A DNA stretch of 64,000 nt from contig CANRVB010000002.1 of NCBI GenBank assembly GCA_947643165.1, forward strand, positions 124,001 through 188,000, given 5' to 3'. Both the position numbers and the translations under genes were made by a program. The notes below the pieces were generated by a model. The model was given only the letters and a program-made list of their open reading frames with translations, searched no databases and was not told the origin of the DNA. This DNA is from an uncultured Porphyromonadaceae bacterium. GTDB taxonomy: Bacteria > Bacteroidota > Bacteroidia > Bacteroidales > Muribaculaceae. Positions 46,137 through 55,580 of the stretch are shown here, in pieces (positions within the stretch are counted from its first letter, which is position 1; each line of letters begins with the position of its first letter).

Positions 46137-46843
46137 TGTTTGTTGCTATTGTAAGGGCGCGAGGCCAGACGGTTGTACATCACAGCCAGATGGCTGTATA
46201 TCGAGGTGTTCTGTATCACTATATCGGGGCGCGTGCGTATTCTGAAAGGGGTGAAGTTCCACAGCGCCTTTATTCCGGCGGCTACTGCTATGTCGGCGGC
46301 ATCCTGGGCCCTGTCTACCGGAACAGCTATCACGGCTATCTCTGCATTCAGGTGTTTCCGCCGCTCGGCCAGTGTCGACATATCAAACACCGGAACCCCA
46401 GCTATGCACCGACCTATTATTTTCGGATTTACGTCAAATCCCGCTACTATGTTCAGGCCATACGACGAAAGTCCCGAGTCCGACAGCAGGGCCGCTCCAA
46501 GCTGACCCACGCCTATCATCACCGCATTATGTACACGCGTGAACCCCAGCAGCTTTGACAGCTCGGTCAGTATGTCGCGCACATCATATCCCACTCGCGG
46601 ACGCCCCTTTATGTGGAGCAGCGACAGGTCCTTTGCCACAAGCGATGAGTCTATGCCGGTCCCTCGGCTTATATCGGTCGACGATACCGATTCCACTCCT
46701 TTGTCATGTATCATCGCCACATACGCCAGATACCAGGGCAGTCGCTTTATTGTTGGCTCCGGCAGAAACGTCGCTTTCGATGAAAATGTATTGTCGGTAG
46801 GATCTGAATGATTCATATCGCAATTGGTCTTGGGTTTGGTCAA
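46133..46843 (-). CDS. rex: Redox-sensing transcriptional repressor Rex
   Basis: A 236-residue regulator. The N-terminal winged helix (PTIKRLPWYLAYVAMIHDKGVESVSSTDISRGTGIDSSLVAKDLSLL) contacts DNA. The Rossmann domain (VMIGVGQLGAALL) reads the NADH/NAD ratio, and WNFTPFRI is the conserved late motif. When NADH rises, Rex leaves its operators on fermentation or respiration genes. It overlaps both neighbours by 4 bases. The far start (46843) is preferred over an internal ATG at 46816 because it gives that overlap. Confidence 0.94.
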   Translation of the reverse strand: MTKPKTNCDMNHSDPTDNTFSSKATFLPEPTIKRLPWYLAYVAMIHDKGVESVSSTDISRGTGIDSSLVAKDLSLLHIKGRPRVGYDVRDILTELSKLLGFTRVHNAVMIGVGQLGAALLSDSGLSSYGLNIVAGFDVNPKIIGRCIAGVPVFDMSTLAERRKHLNAEIAVIAVPVDRAQDAADIAVAAGIKALWNFTPFRIRTRPDIVIQNTSIYSHLAVMYNRLASRPYNSNKQ

Positions 46844-48948
46844 CGCCTTACGTTGCTGGGTATGTAGGCTCCGTTGTTCGGCTTGGGATTAACACGGCCG
46901 CCCCTGCCTATACTCGAGCCGAAGCCTCCGGTCCCGGTGGTTCTCCCGCCGAACGGATTGCCGAAGTCATCTTCATCCTCATCCTCGTCATCCTGTCGCT
47001 CATGTATTTCGCCAGGCTTGAGTTTCGGTTTGTTCTTCTTTATCTCATTAGGCTTCTGTTGGTCGAGAGCCACCGCATATATATCCCACGTCTGCTCTAC
47101 ATCCCAGTTCTTCTTCAGGTTTATGCGTTTCGGGAAATAGGCTGTTTCCTCTGGCTGTATGGAGTCCACTATGCCTATATCGTACACGCCGTTGTCATTA
47201 CTGTCGACAAACAGACGCGCATAATACTTCCCCGGCTCGAGATATGCCAGTTCGGCCGATCCGTCAGGATTTACCGCAGCCTTGGCCACGGGGCTGTCCG
47301 ACGTGCTCAGAAGCTCCACTATCGCATTACGCCCGTTCAGTCCTTCTATATTGAATGTTATCGACGAATACTCATCAAGCGCCCTGGTTGTGAATTCTTT
47401 CTTTATCGTATCTGTAGGAGTGCCGTATATTCCTGCCACCGCCCCCGGGTCGGCGCGGAGCACATACGATGCTTCCGGAAGCCATTCCGTCTCCAGAATC
47501 CATTCCATCGGGCGCATCGAGTCCGGACGATATATGCGCCAGTCATCCACCTTGCTCCATACTGAGTCCTTCTTGGGCATTACGCTCAGTTCAAACGCCG
47601 ATACATCAAATTTCGACGGTGGCTCATTTATCGTGATGGGCAACGGCTTGTTCAGCGTCTGATTGTCTCCCGCCCCTATGGTTATTCCCAGATACTCTAT
47701 TTTGGGCGTCGAGGCCGAATCATCTTCCTCATCGTTCTTGCCTTTTTTCTGCTTTTCCTCCTCCTTGTTCTGCTTTTTGCGTGCGTTTCCACGCAGATTG
47801 AACTTTAGCGTATCCGTCTGCCACGACAGTTGGTCCAGCGAATCCGTCCTTCTGTAGCGGGTCTCTATTAGTAGAGAGTCCAGCGAAGCCACTATCGTGT
47901 CCGATATCCAGTAGTCAAGCGTGTCGCGTGTGGCGGTAGCGTTGAGTATGGCCCACGTGTCATCGGTTCGGCCGTCTGCTGGGCCGCCTATTATTCTCAT
48001 CCTTGGAAGCGAATCCGCCTTTGCACCCATTTCAAGATATATGCGGTTACGCTCCGGACGCTCATACTTGGCCAGATATTGCGGTTTATAGTCCATGTTG
48101 AACCATGTCAGCAATATGTCATTGGGTAGAAAGCGTGTCGCCTCCACAACGCTCACCGAGTCCACCCCCTCTTCCGTATGTATTGTGTCCGAGCGCATAT
48201 ATCGCTCCGTCGTGGGCGATACAGTCACATCATAGAATGCTATGTCCTCGCTACGGTCCCAGTGATAGTCGCGGTTCTTGTCATTCACCGCATATACCCG
48301 GTATGTACCCTCCTTTATGTTCCTTATTGTGAACTGACCGAGCTGGTTGGTCTTCGTCAGGCGTTCAAAGGGCAGTGTGGTTATGGCCGTATCACTCAGA
48401 TTGCTGTATATGCCTACCATCATTCCCTGCGCCGGCTCGAGTGTCCGCGCGTCAAACACCATTCCCGATATCGAGAGCGTGTCTATCGTCGGGCCTGTCG
48501 AGAATGCAAAGCTGAAACCGTCCAGTATATTTCCCTCGTTCAGGTCCGATATCGCATCCGAGAAGTCTATCGTATACGTTGTCGAGTCAACCAGCGTGTC
48601 CATCAGCGTCACGGTCACGTTGCGGCCCACAGCCGATATCGTCGGCATCTCTTTTTGTGCCGGCGACACCACTACCTTGGTCATTATATCCTTTATGTTC
48701 ACATTTTCGTCAAATGTGATGCGGATCCTGTTTTTGTTCACATTCAGCTCCCCGGGCTGCGGATTCGACGTGACGAACACTGGCGGATCTATATCGCGTG
48801 GGCCACCCTCCGGACGACCTATGCTCGCACACGCCGCAAGTACCGCGGCTGTCGCTACGGCTGGCACTGTGCGTAGTGGTATGGAGGGACGCAGGTGGGC
48901 GTGGGCATACGACCCCAGGCGATGTAGAAGTCTGTTTATGCAACTCAT
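46840..48948 (-). CDS. Ig-like (Big_5) domain lipoprotein
   Basis: A 702-residue exported protein. After a basic start, the signal ends VLAACAS, probably a lipoprotein site (Cys40). A Big_5 Ig-like domain follows at about residues 54-150 (NPQPGELNVNKNRIRITFDENVNIKD, TFSDxxxDLNEGN-type). It holds a charged segment (KKQNKEEEKQKKGKNDEEDD) and another acidic run near the C-terminus (DDEDEDEDD) before a glycine-rich tail. Conserved in Bacteroidetes, role unknown; an envelope structural role is likely. rex follows with a 4-base overlap. Confidence 0.78.
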   Translation of the reverse strand: MSCINRLLHRLGSYAHAHLRPSIPLRTVPAVATAAVLAACASIGRPEGGPRDIDPPVFVTSNPQPGELNVNKNRIRITFDENVNIKDIMTKVVVSPAQKEMPTISAVGRNVTVTLMDTLVDSTTYTIDFSDAISDLNEGNILDGFSFAFSTGPTIDTLSISGMVFDARTLEPAQGMMVGIYSNLSDTAITTLPFERLTKTNQLGQFTIRNIKEGTYRVYAVNDKNRDYHWDRSEDIAFYDVTVSPTTERYMRSDTIHTEEGVDSVSVVEATRFLPNDILLTWFNMDYKPQYLAKYERPERNRIYLEMGAKADSLPRMRIIGGPADGRTDDTWAILNATATRDTLDYWISDTIVASLDSLLIETRYRRTDSLDQLSWQTDTLKFNLRGNARKKQNKEEEKQKKGKNDEEDDSASTPKIEYLGITIGAGDNQTLNKPLPITINEPPSKFDVSAFELSVMPKKDSVWSKVDDWRIYRPDSMRPMEWILETEWLPEASYVLRADPGAVAGIYGTPTDTIKKEFTTRALDEYSSITFNIEGLNGRNAIVELLSTSDSPVAKAAVNPDGSAELAYLEPGKYYARLFVDSNDNGVYDIGIVDSIQPEETAYFPKRINLKKNWDVEQTWDIYAVALDQQKPNEIKKNKPKLKPGEIHERQDDEDEDEDDFGNPFGGRTTGTGGFGSSIGRGGRVNPKPNNGAYIPSNVRR

Positions 48949-49303
48949 CTCAACTTATATGTACTTTTTGGTTTGCGGCTTGTTGTTTGCTGTCTCTATT
49001 ACCTTGCAAGGCGTTATGGACATCCATAACCGCTGACCATCTTGATCAGAACAACCCCGGCAACGCCGGAGTTTAACGTCATGTTGCTTAGGTGTTGATA
49101 TGGTCAACATTTATCAATTGTTTTTGATGAGTTCTTTACTCTTTATTTATGTGGTTGCAAATTTACAAAAAAAGCTCAAAACTATAGCCGCCATTGCCTT
49201 AATGGTTGTGAAAGCGAATATATTTGCCTAAATTTGCAATGATGATGCGTGTGCGACTGACTATGCATCAGATCATCAATCTTATACCAAAATAATCAAA
49301 CAC
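48949..49303. other. Divergent intergenic region between the Ig-like and GH20 genes
   Basis: A 355-base region with no convincing gene. The left part (to about 49070) is an unexplained leader of the minus-strand operon and holds a short GC hairpin near 49060-49072. Two minus-strand -7-like boxes (TAAATTTG at 49158-49165, TAGTTTTG at 49177-49184) lack good -33 elements. The right part carries the GH20 promoter at 49206-49236. Confidence 0.6.
49206..49236 (+). promoter_or_regulatory. Promoter of the first GH20 gene
   Basis: TTG at 49206-49208, 20 bases, then TAAATTTG at 49229-49236. A second -7-like TATATTTG lies at 49219-49226. The leader is about 60 bases. Confidence 0.7.
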
Positions 49304-51277
49304 ATGACAGTCAGACAGATGATGAAGGGCACACTTGTAGCGCTCCTTCTGACAGCCCCGGCCGCGCTATTGGCGGTCAATCCCAAGCCTTTTGTTGTCC
49401 CCGAAGTCAGGGAATGGAAAGGTGCCGACGGTATGCTAACCCTTGTGCCCGGTTCTGCCAGGATTTACTACACTTCTCCTTCGCTCGAAGGTGTTGCCGA
49501 TCAGATGGCTGCCGACTATACCAAGCTTACAGGACAGCCTATCCAGGCCGTTAAAGGAAAAGGTGGTAAGGGCGATATTATCCTTACTCTCAAAAACAAC
49601 AAGAAGCTCGGCGATGAAGGCTACCTCATCGATATCACCGACCGTGTGTCTGTCACTGCCTCTACTGTCGAAGGTGCGCGCTGGGGTGCCACGACCATCC
49701 TTCAGCTACGCGATGCTTCTGCCGAACTCCCTAAGGGCAGGATTACCGACTATCCCGACTATGAATTCCGTGGTCTCGTCATCGACGCCGGCCGCAAGTA
49801 CATCCCCATGGACTATCTTTACAAGCTTGTCGATGTGCTCGCCTACCGTAAGATGAACGTGCTCCACGTCCATCTCAACGACAACGGATTCAAGGAATTC
49901 TTCAACAACGACTGGGACCAGACTCAGGCCGCGTTCCGTCTCGAGTGTGACACATACCCCGGACTTACCGCCCGCGACGGTTCTTACACCAAGCAGGAGT
50001 TCCGCGACCTTCAGAAATACGCGCTCCAGCGTGGCGTGGAGATTATTCCCGAGATCGACTTCCCCGCTCACTCACTCGCGTTCACACGCTATATGCCTGA
50101 GATTGCCTGCGACGGTGTCCACAACGACGTCGATCATCTCGACCTCAAGAATCCCAAGACCTACGAATTCATGGACGCGCTCCTCAAGGAATACCTCGAA
50201 GGCCCCGATCCTGTCTTTTCCGGCAAGCGTTTCCACATCGGCACCGACGAATACAAGGGTGACTCGATTGATATGGAGAACTTCCGTGCCCTCACCGCCC
50301 GCTATATCGATTATACCAAGGACTTCGGAAAGCGTCCCGCCGTTTGGGGATCGCTCACCTACGCCAAAGGCTCCACTCCGGTGCCCAGCGATGATGTCGA
50401 CATGTACCTCTGGTATAATGGCTATGCTGATCCCATCGCTATGTTCGAGCAAGGTTTCAAAGGCGTCAGCATTCCCGACGGATATGTTTATATAGTCCCC
50501 GGTGCAGGTTACTACTACGACTACCTCAACACTCCGATGCTTTATGAGAAATGGACACCTGCCAACATCAACGGTATTGAGGTCGAAGAGAAGCATCCGC
50601 AGCTCCTCGGCGGTATGTTTGCCGTCTGGAATGACCATCCCAACAATGGTATAACCGTCCGCGACATTCACCACCGCGTCATGCACGCTCTCCCCACAAT
50701 GGCCGCCAAGACCTGGGACGGAAAGAACGTCACTGTCCCCTTCGAGGAGTTCAATGCCAAGAGTGCCGCACAGAAGGAAGCTCCGGGCGTTAATTACCTC
50801 GCCCGTCATGGTCAGGGCAGGGAAGTGGTCTACGAAGCCCCCTCTGTTACTCCCGGAATGCAGCTTCCCATCGACGAGATCGGCTACAACTATACCATAG
50901 AGTTCGATCTTGAGGGTGCTCCCGAAGCCAAGGGCACAGCGCTCTTCTCAACTCCCGACGCTACCGTCTGGATCAGCGATCCCGTTAGCGGCAATATGGG
51001 CTATAGCCGTGAGAACAAACTCATGAACTATCGTCACGATGTTCGTCCCGGCGAGAAAAACCACTATCGCATCACCGGCGACAACAAGGGCACTAAGCTC
51101 TATATCGACGGCAAGCTTGTCGACGATATGAACATCTCATGGGCTACCTACGGACTCCGTGAGAAAGCCCGTCAGCGTGACATGGCCGATATCAAGACTC
51201 TCGTGTTCCCCCTCCAGAAGGCCGGCGACTTCAAGAGCAAGGTCACAAATCTCAAGGTCAAGAACTACATCGACTGA
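49304..51277 (+). CDS. GH20 beta-N-acetylhexosaminidase, copy 1
   Basis: A 657-residue secreted enzyme. A signal peptide of about 25 residues is followed by an alpha/beta N-terminal domain (PFVVPEVREWKG), then the GH20 TIM barrel from about 150 to 490. The catalytic pair is Asp315-Glu316 in HIGTDEY; the usual glycine is Thr. The C-terminal 130 residues look like a concanavalin-type beta-sandwich (YTIEFDLEG, KLYIDGKLVDD). It would release N-acetylglucosamine or galactosamine from host or dietary glycans. A tandem paralogue follows after a small hairpin. Confidence 0.93.
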   Translation: MTVRQMMKGTLVALLLTAPAALLAVNPKPFVVPEVREWKGADGMLTLVPGSARIYYTSPSLEGVADQMAADYTKLTGQPIQAVKGKGGKGDIILTLKNNKKLGDEGYLIDITDRVSVTASTVEGARWGATTILQLRDASAELPKGRITDYPDYEFRGLVIDAGRKYIPMDYLYKLVDVLAYRKMNVLHVHLNDNGFKEFFNNDWDQTQAAFRLECDTYPGLTARDGSYTKQEFRDLQKYALQRGVEIIPEIDFPAHSLAFTRYMPEIACDGVHNDVDHLDLKNPKTYEFMDALLKEYLEGPDPVFSGKRFHIGTDEYKGDSIDMENFRALTARYIDYTKDFGKRPAVWGSLTYAKGSTPVPSDDVDMYLWYNGYADPIAMFEQGFKGVSIPDGYVYIVPGAGYYYDYLNTPMLYEKWTPANINGIEVEEKHPQLLGGMFAVWNDHPNNGITVRDIHHRVMHALPTMAAKTWDGKNVTVPFEEFNAKSAAQKEAPGVNYLARHGQGREVVYEAPSVTPGMQLPIDEIGYNYTIEFDLEGAPEAKGTALFSTPDATVWISDPVSGNMGYSRENKLMNYRHDVRPGEKNHYRITGDNKGTKLYIDGKLVDDMNISWATYGLREKARQRDMADIKTLVFPLQKAGDFKSKVTNLKVKNYID

Positions 51278-51304
51278 TCAGGTCCTATTTTCCCCATACA
51301 GCAG

Positions 51305-51328
51305 AAGGCCGCTCTTATGCGGCCTTTT
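51305..51328 (+). terminator. Hairpin between the two GH20 genes
   Basis: A perfect 8-bp GC stem (51305-51312 with 51319-51326), a 6-base loop and a short T-tract. It is a likely terminator or attenuator, so copy 2 may be less expressed unless it has its own promoter; none is clear. Confidence 0.65.
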
Positions 51329-51346
51329 GCAAATCATTTAGCCTGT

Positions 51347-53320
51347 ATGAAAATCAATAATATGCTTGCCGCTGCTTTTGCAGCTTTGTCCCTGTCGGTG
51401 CCTGGCGCCGCATCGGCAATCAATGTTAAGCCCTTTGTTGTCCCCGAAGTCAGGGAGTGGAAAGGTGGCGATGGTACGTTTGTTGTCACTCCCGGTTCCA
51501 CCCGTATCTGTTATACCGATACTCTCCTACGGCCTGTGGCCGAGACAATGGCTTCTGATTATGCCGCTCTTACCGGAAACACCCTCGCCGTTGTCAGGGC
51601 TAAAGGTGGAAAAGGCGACATCATTCTTGCCACGAAACCCGACCGCCGCCTGGGCGGCGAAGGTTATACCATCGGTATATCCGACCGTGTCACTGTCTCC
51701 GCCCCTGCTCTCGACGGACTGCGCTGGGGTGCCGCGACCATCCTTCAGCTGTGCGATGGCCGGTCCGGACTCCCTGTGGGTACCATAACCGACTATCCCG
51801 ACTATAGCGTGCGCGGTCTGATGATCGATGCCGGCCGCAAATATATTCCTATGGACTATCTCTACAAGCTTGTCGATGTATTGGCCTATCGCAAGATGAA
51901 CACCCTCCATGTCCATCTCAACGACAACGGGTTTAAGGAGTACTTCAACAACGATTGGAACAAGACGCAGGCCGCTTTCCGTCTCGAGTGCGACACATAT
52001 CCCGGGCTTACCGCCCGCGACGGTTCCTACACCAAGCAGGAGTTCCGGCAATTTCAGAAGTATGCCGCATCGCGTGGTGTTGAGATAATCCCCGAGATCG
52101 ACTTCCCGGCCCATGCTTTGGCTTTCACTCGCTATATGCCTGAGATTGCCTGCGACGGTGTCCACAACGACGTCGATCATCTCGACCTCAAGAACCCGAA
52201 GACCTACGGATTTATCGACGCGCTCCTCCGCGAGTATCTCGAAGGTCCCGATCCTGTCTTTGCCGGAGGGCGTTTCCACATCGGTACCGATGAGTATCAG
52301 GGCGATTCTATCGATATGGAGAATTTCCGCGCTCTTACCGCACGTTATATTGATTACACCAAGCAGTTCGGCAAGCGTCCCGTTGTCTGGGGATCCCTCT
52401 CCCATGCCAAAGGCTCTACCCCCGTCCCCAGCGAAGGTGTCGACATGTACCTCTGGAGCAACGACTATAGCAAACCGCTCCAGATGATGGAACTTGGCTA
52501 TCAGACTATCAGTGTGCCCGATTGGTACGTCTACCTGGTCCCTGGCGCAGGCTACTACTACGATTATCTCGACACCGGTTTCCTCTACAATGAATGGACC
52601 CCGGCTCTCTTCAATGGCCTTCAGCTCGAGGAGAAGCATCCGCAGCTCTCTGGCGGTATGTTTGCCGTCTGGAACGATCATCCCAACAATGGAATCACTG
52701 TTAAGGATATCTATCACCGCATAATGCATGCCTTGCCTGCTATGGCCGCCAAAACCTGGGATGGCAGCAATGTCACGGTGCCTTTCGACGAATTCGATGC
52801 TAAGAGCTCTGCCATGAGCGAGGCTCCCGGTATCAACTACCTCTCACGTCGTGGCAATGGTAATGAGACGGTATTCCGGGCCGAAGTCCTTGAGCCGGGC
52901 ATGGATATTCCTATCGACGATATCGGCTACAACTATACTGTTGAGTTTGATATTGAGGGTGCCGACGAGCCCAAAGGCACCGTCTTGTTCTCCAATCCCG
53001 ATGCAACTGTATGGTTGAGCGATCCCATTACCGGAAATTTAGGTTATAGCCGCGAGAACAAACTTGTCAGTTACCGTCATGACATACGCGGTGGTGAGAA
53101 AGCTCACATTCGTATCACCGGCGACAATCAGGGCACAAAATTGTATGTCAATGGCAAGCTGGCCGACAACAAGAATATATCTTGGGCCGCCTATGGAATC
53201 AGGGAAAAGGCCGTCAAACGCTTTATGGCCGACATCAAGACTCTCGTGTTCCCGCTTAAGCAGGCCGGTCAGTTCAACAGCCGTATCACCAACCTTCAGG
53301 TGAAAAACTACATCGATTGA
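51347..53320 (+). CDS. GH20 beta-N-acetylhexosaminidase, copy 2
   Basis: A 657-residue paralogue of copy 1 with the same length, the same domain order and the same catalytic pair (Asp315-Glu316 in HIGTDEY). The signal peptide ends ASA. Differences cluster around the active-site rim (for example WSNDYSKPLQMMELG against WYNGYADPIAMFEQG in copy 1), suggesting a different substrate range. The ATG at 51347 gives the proper signal; an in-frame start upstream lies inside the hairpin region. It is followed by a strong bidirectional terminator. Confidence 0.93.
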   Translation: MKINNMLAAAFAALSLSVPGAASAINVKPFVVPEVREWKGGDGTFVVTPGSTRICYTDTLLRPVAETMASDYAALTGNTLAVVRAKGGKGDIILATKPDRRLGGEGYTIGISDRVTVSAPALDGLRWGAATILQLCDGRSGLPVGTITDYPDYSVRGLMIDAGRKYIPMDYLYKLVDVLAYRKMNTLHVHLNDNGFKEYFNNDWNKTQAAFRLECDTYPGLTARDGSYTKQEFRQFQKYAASRGVEIIPEIDFPAHALAFTRYMPEIACDGVHNDVDHLDLKNPKTYGFIDALLREYLEGPDPVFAGGRFHIGTDEYQGDSIDMENFRALTARYIDYTKQFGKRPVVWGSLSHAKGSTPVPSEGVDMYLWSNDYSKPLQMMELGYQTISVPDWYVYLVPGAGYYYDYLDTGFLYNEWTPALFNGLQLEEKHPQLSGGMFAVWNDHPNNGITVKDIYHRIMHALPAMAAKTWDGSNVTVPFDEFDAKSSAMSEAPGINYLSRRGNGNETVFRAEVLEPGMDIPIDDIGYNYTVEFDIEGADEPKGTVLFSNPDATVWLSDPITGNLGYSRENKLVSYRHDIRGGEKAHIRITGDNQGTKLYVNGKLADNKNISWAAYGIREKAVKRFMADIKTLVFPLKQAGQFNSRITNLQVKNYID

Positions 53321-53340
53321 TCCCCTGGGTCTGCAAAGAT

Positions 53341-53388
53341 AAAAGAAATTGGCCCGGAAGCGGTACCGCTTCCGGGCCAATTTCTTTT
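53341..53388. terminator. Bidirectional terminator after the GH20 and btuC-like genes
   Basis: A 48-base perfect palindrome (53341-53364 with 53365-53388) with A-rich left and T-rich right ends lies between convergent genes. Confidence 0.92.
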
Positions 53389-53405
53389 ACTCACTGTTTA
53401 TGTTC

Positions 53406-54416
53406 CTATTTGCGGCGGTGGGTCAGTATCCATATCACCACTGGGGCACCTACCAGAGGTGTTACTGCATTCACAGGCAGGATGGAGTTCGACGGAAGCA
53501 CACACACCAGATTGCATGCCAACGTTATGCCGGCTCCTGTAAGCAGGGTGGCGGGCATCAGTATCAGGTGATTGTCTGTCCTGAACATCAGCCTGGCTAT
53601 GTGTGGAACTGCCAGACCGATAAACGATACCGGTCCGCAGAATGCTGTGATTACCGCTGTCAGCAAGCCTGTCGAGAGCAGCAGAAGGTTGCGTACCATG
53701 CGGAGATTAACTCCCAGATTACGTGCATATCCGTCACCTAAAAGCAGCAGATTGAGAGGCTTTACAAGCACTGTCGCTATCGCTATGCCTGCTATGCACA
53801 GCGACGCGTATACTGGCATTTGATCCATCGAGACCCCGTTGAAGCTGCTCATGCCCCACATCACATAGCTCTGCACCCCGTCGGCCGACGACATATAGTT
53901 GAGCAACATTATGGCCGATGATACCAGATACCCTATCATTATGCCGGTTATCAGAAGCATCAGATCGTTCTTTAGCAACGAGGATAGTAGCAGCAGTATC
54001 GCCATGATGAGCATGCTTCCGGCAAACGCGCCCGCTACAACTGCCGCGTAGCCCCCTATGGTGTACGAACCGGCGGTTATCGAGCCCCCGAGAAGCAGCA
54101 TTACCAGGGCGACTCCTAAGCTGGCTCCCGAATTTATTCCAAGAACCGATGGCCCTGCCAGCGGATTGCGGAAGGCTGTCTGGAGCATCAGGCCTGACGC
54201 GGCCAGGCCAGCTCCTGCAAGTGCGGCTGTTATCGCCATGGGTAGACGGCTCCCGAGCACTATGAACTCGGTGGTGTCTCCTTTTCCTCCGCCGGTCAGT
54301 ATTGATAGCACCTCACTCGCAGGCAATGATACCGATCCTGTGAACAGATTCAGCAGGAACAGTACGGCTACTGTGAGTATGACAGCTGTATATCTCATAT
54401 GCGTGTTGTTAGGCAT
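53406..54416 (-). CDS. FecCD/BtuC-family ABC transporter permease
   Basis: A 336-residue inner-membrane permease with about ten hydrophobic helices. GGGKGDTTEFIVLGSRLPMAI, FRNPLAGPSVLGINSGASLG and GPVSFIGLAVPHIARLM are typical of the FecCD family. It stands at the end of a riboswitch-led B12 operon, so cobalamin is the likely cargo and it corresponds to BtuC. No ATPase gene (BtuD) follows; a bidirectional terminator and a convergent gene do. Confidence 0.9.
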   Translation of the reverse strand: MPNNTHMRYTAVILTVAVLFLLNLFTGSVSLPASEVLSILTGGGKGDTTEFIVLGSRLPMAITAALAGAGLAASGLMLQTAFRNPLAGPSVLGINSGASLGVALVMLLLGGSITAGSYTIGGYAAVVAGAFAGSMLIMAILLLLSSLLKNDLMLLITGIMIGYLVSSAIMLLNYMSSADGVQSYVMWGMSSFNGVSMDQMPVYASLCIAGIAIATVLVKPLNLLLLGDGYARNLGVNLRMVRNLLLLSTGLLTAVITAFCGPVSFIGLAVPHIARLMFRTDNHLILMPATLLTGAGITLACNLVCVLPSNSILPVNAVTPLVGAPVVIWILTHRRK

Positions 54417-54428
54417 CCACTTGAAGAG

Positions 54429-55562
54429 CTATCCGGCCAGTGGCGTGAAGTAACGTGGGCGTGTATCCGGTTCAAACAGTTCCGGATGTATCACGAGCAT
54501 TATGTCCCGCAGTAGCCAGTGAGGGTGGAATGGTGTCTCCTCATAGTAGGCTATCTTTTCGGTATTGCAACCATACACTTTCCCTGACTTGAAGGGTGTG
54601 AACATACCGTATATCACGTTGTCTGCGGCGAGTTCGCCGAGTGTCTTGTCCGTGGCCTGGCTGTAGCGTAGCAGCCAGAAATCGGCGTCTCCTCCTTCGT
54701 GAAGTACCTGTTCACCCGACAGGCCTGCGCTTCCCTGGCCGCTGATATGGGCGAACGGGTTGGTGCCTCCGGCATCGGTGATATATGTGCCCATTGTCGA
54801 ACTGCCACGCGGCACATACCATGTGTTGCCATACAGGCGGTCTATTATTACGCTCGGTCTTGTATCTGTTGTTGCGGCTTTCGATTTTAGGGCGAGGTAT
54901 TCATTTTCTATTTCTGCGAACATATCCGATGAGCGCTCCTCGCGGCCGAATAGCAGCCCGTACAGCTTCATCCATTCTGTCCGTCCTAATGGAGAGCTTT
55001 CCATGTAGTCAGCACATTCTATCACCGGTATCCCGAGCTGGCCGAGTTTGCCGTAGTTCCCCGAATTTTCGTATGGCGACAGAAGTATGGCGTCCGGCGA
55101 CAATCCTATTATTTTTTCGAGGTTCGGTGTATAGCTGTTTCCGCAATCCGCTACATCTCCCTGTTTTATACGTGCCAGCAGATCCGGATTGTGGATGTAT
55201 TCGGCATCACATATTCCGCCTATCGATTCCGGTGCGCCGAGATCATATATCAGGGACTGGTGTACCGTGGAGTAGACAAGCGCGTTGCGGAGTGGTATCC
55301 GCACCACAGTCCCCTTTGGCAGGGGAGTGGGAATATCTGTACTGTCGGGTATGAGAATATATGTATGGAGTGTTTTGGTCGTATCCCATGGATTTCTGAC
55401 AGTGGCTCTGTAGTAGCCGTCTACATAATCTATGGTCAGATTGTCGGCATACGTGAGTGCCATGTTTTCGCCTTCGGGCGAAGCGGTGCTGCCGCTCTTG
55501 CCGCACGACACGGCTATGAGCGACAGCACGGATGCCAGAAAAATATTTAGATATTGTCTCAT
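54429..55562 (-). CDS. Periplasmic substrate-binding lipoprotein of the B12 transporter (BtuF-like)
   Basis: A 377-residue lipoprotein (signal ending IAVSC, Cys20). The two-lobe helical-backbone binding fold is visible: a first lobe around VVRIPLRNALVYSTVHQSLIYDLGAPESIGGI, then ALxLSPYENSGNYGKLGQLGIPVIECADYMESSPLGRTEW, a long linking helix around LFGREERSSDMFAEIENEYLALKSKA, and a second lobe. It hands the substrate to the permease encoded 12 bases downstream. Cobalamin is inferred from the upstream riboswitch and btuB-like and btuG-like genes; iron-siderophore proteins share the fold. Confidence 0.87.
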   Translation of the reverse strand: MRQYLNIFLASVLSLIAVSCGKSGSTASPEGENMALTYADNLTIDYVDGYYRATVRNPWDTTKTLHTYILIPDSTDIPTPLPKGTVVRIPLRNALVYSTVHQSLIYDLGAPESIGGICDAEYIHNPDLLARIKQGDVADCGNSYTPNLEKIIGLSPDAILLSPYENSGNYGKLGQLGIPVIECADYMESSPLGRTEWMKLYGLLFGREERSSDMFAEIENEYLALKSKAATTDTRPSVIIDRLYGNTWYVPRGSSTMGTYITDAGGTNPFAHISGQGSAGLSGEQVLHEGGDADFWLLRYSQATDKTLGELAADNVIYGMFTPFKSGKVYGCNTEKIAYYEETPFHPHWLLRDIMLVIHPELFEPDTRPRYFTPLAG

Positions 55563-55580
55563 CGACAGTGCGGACTCGGA

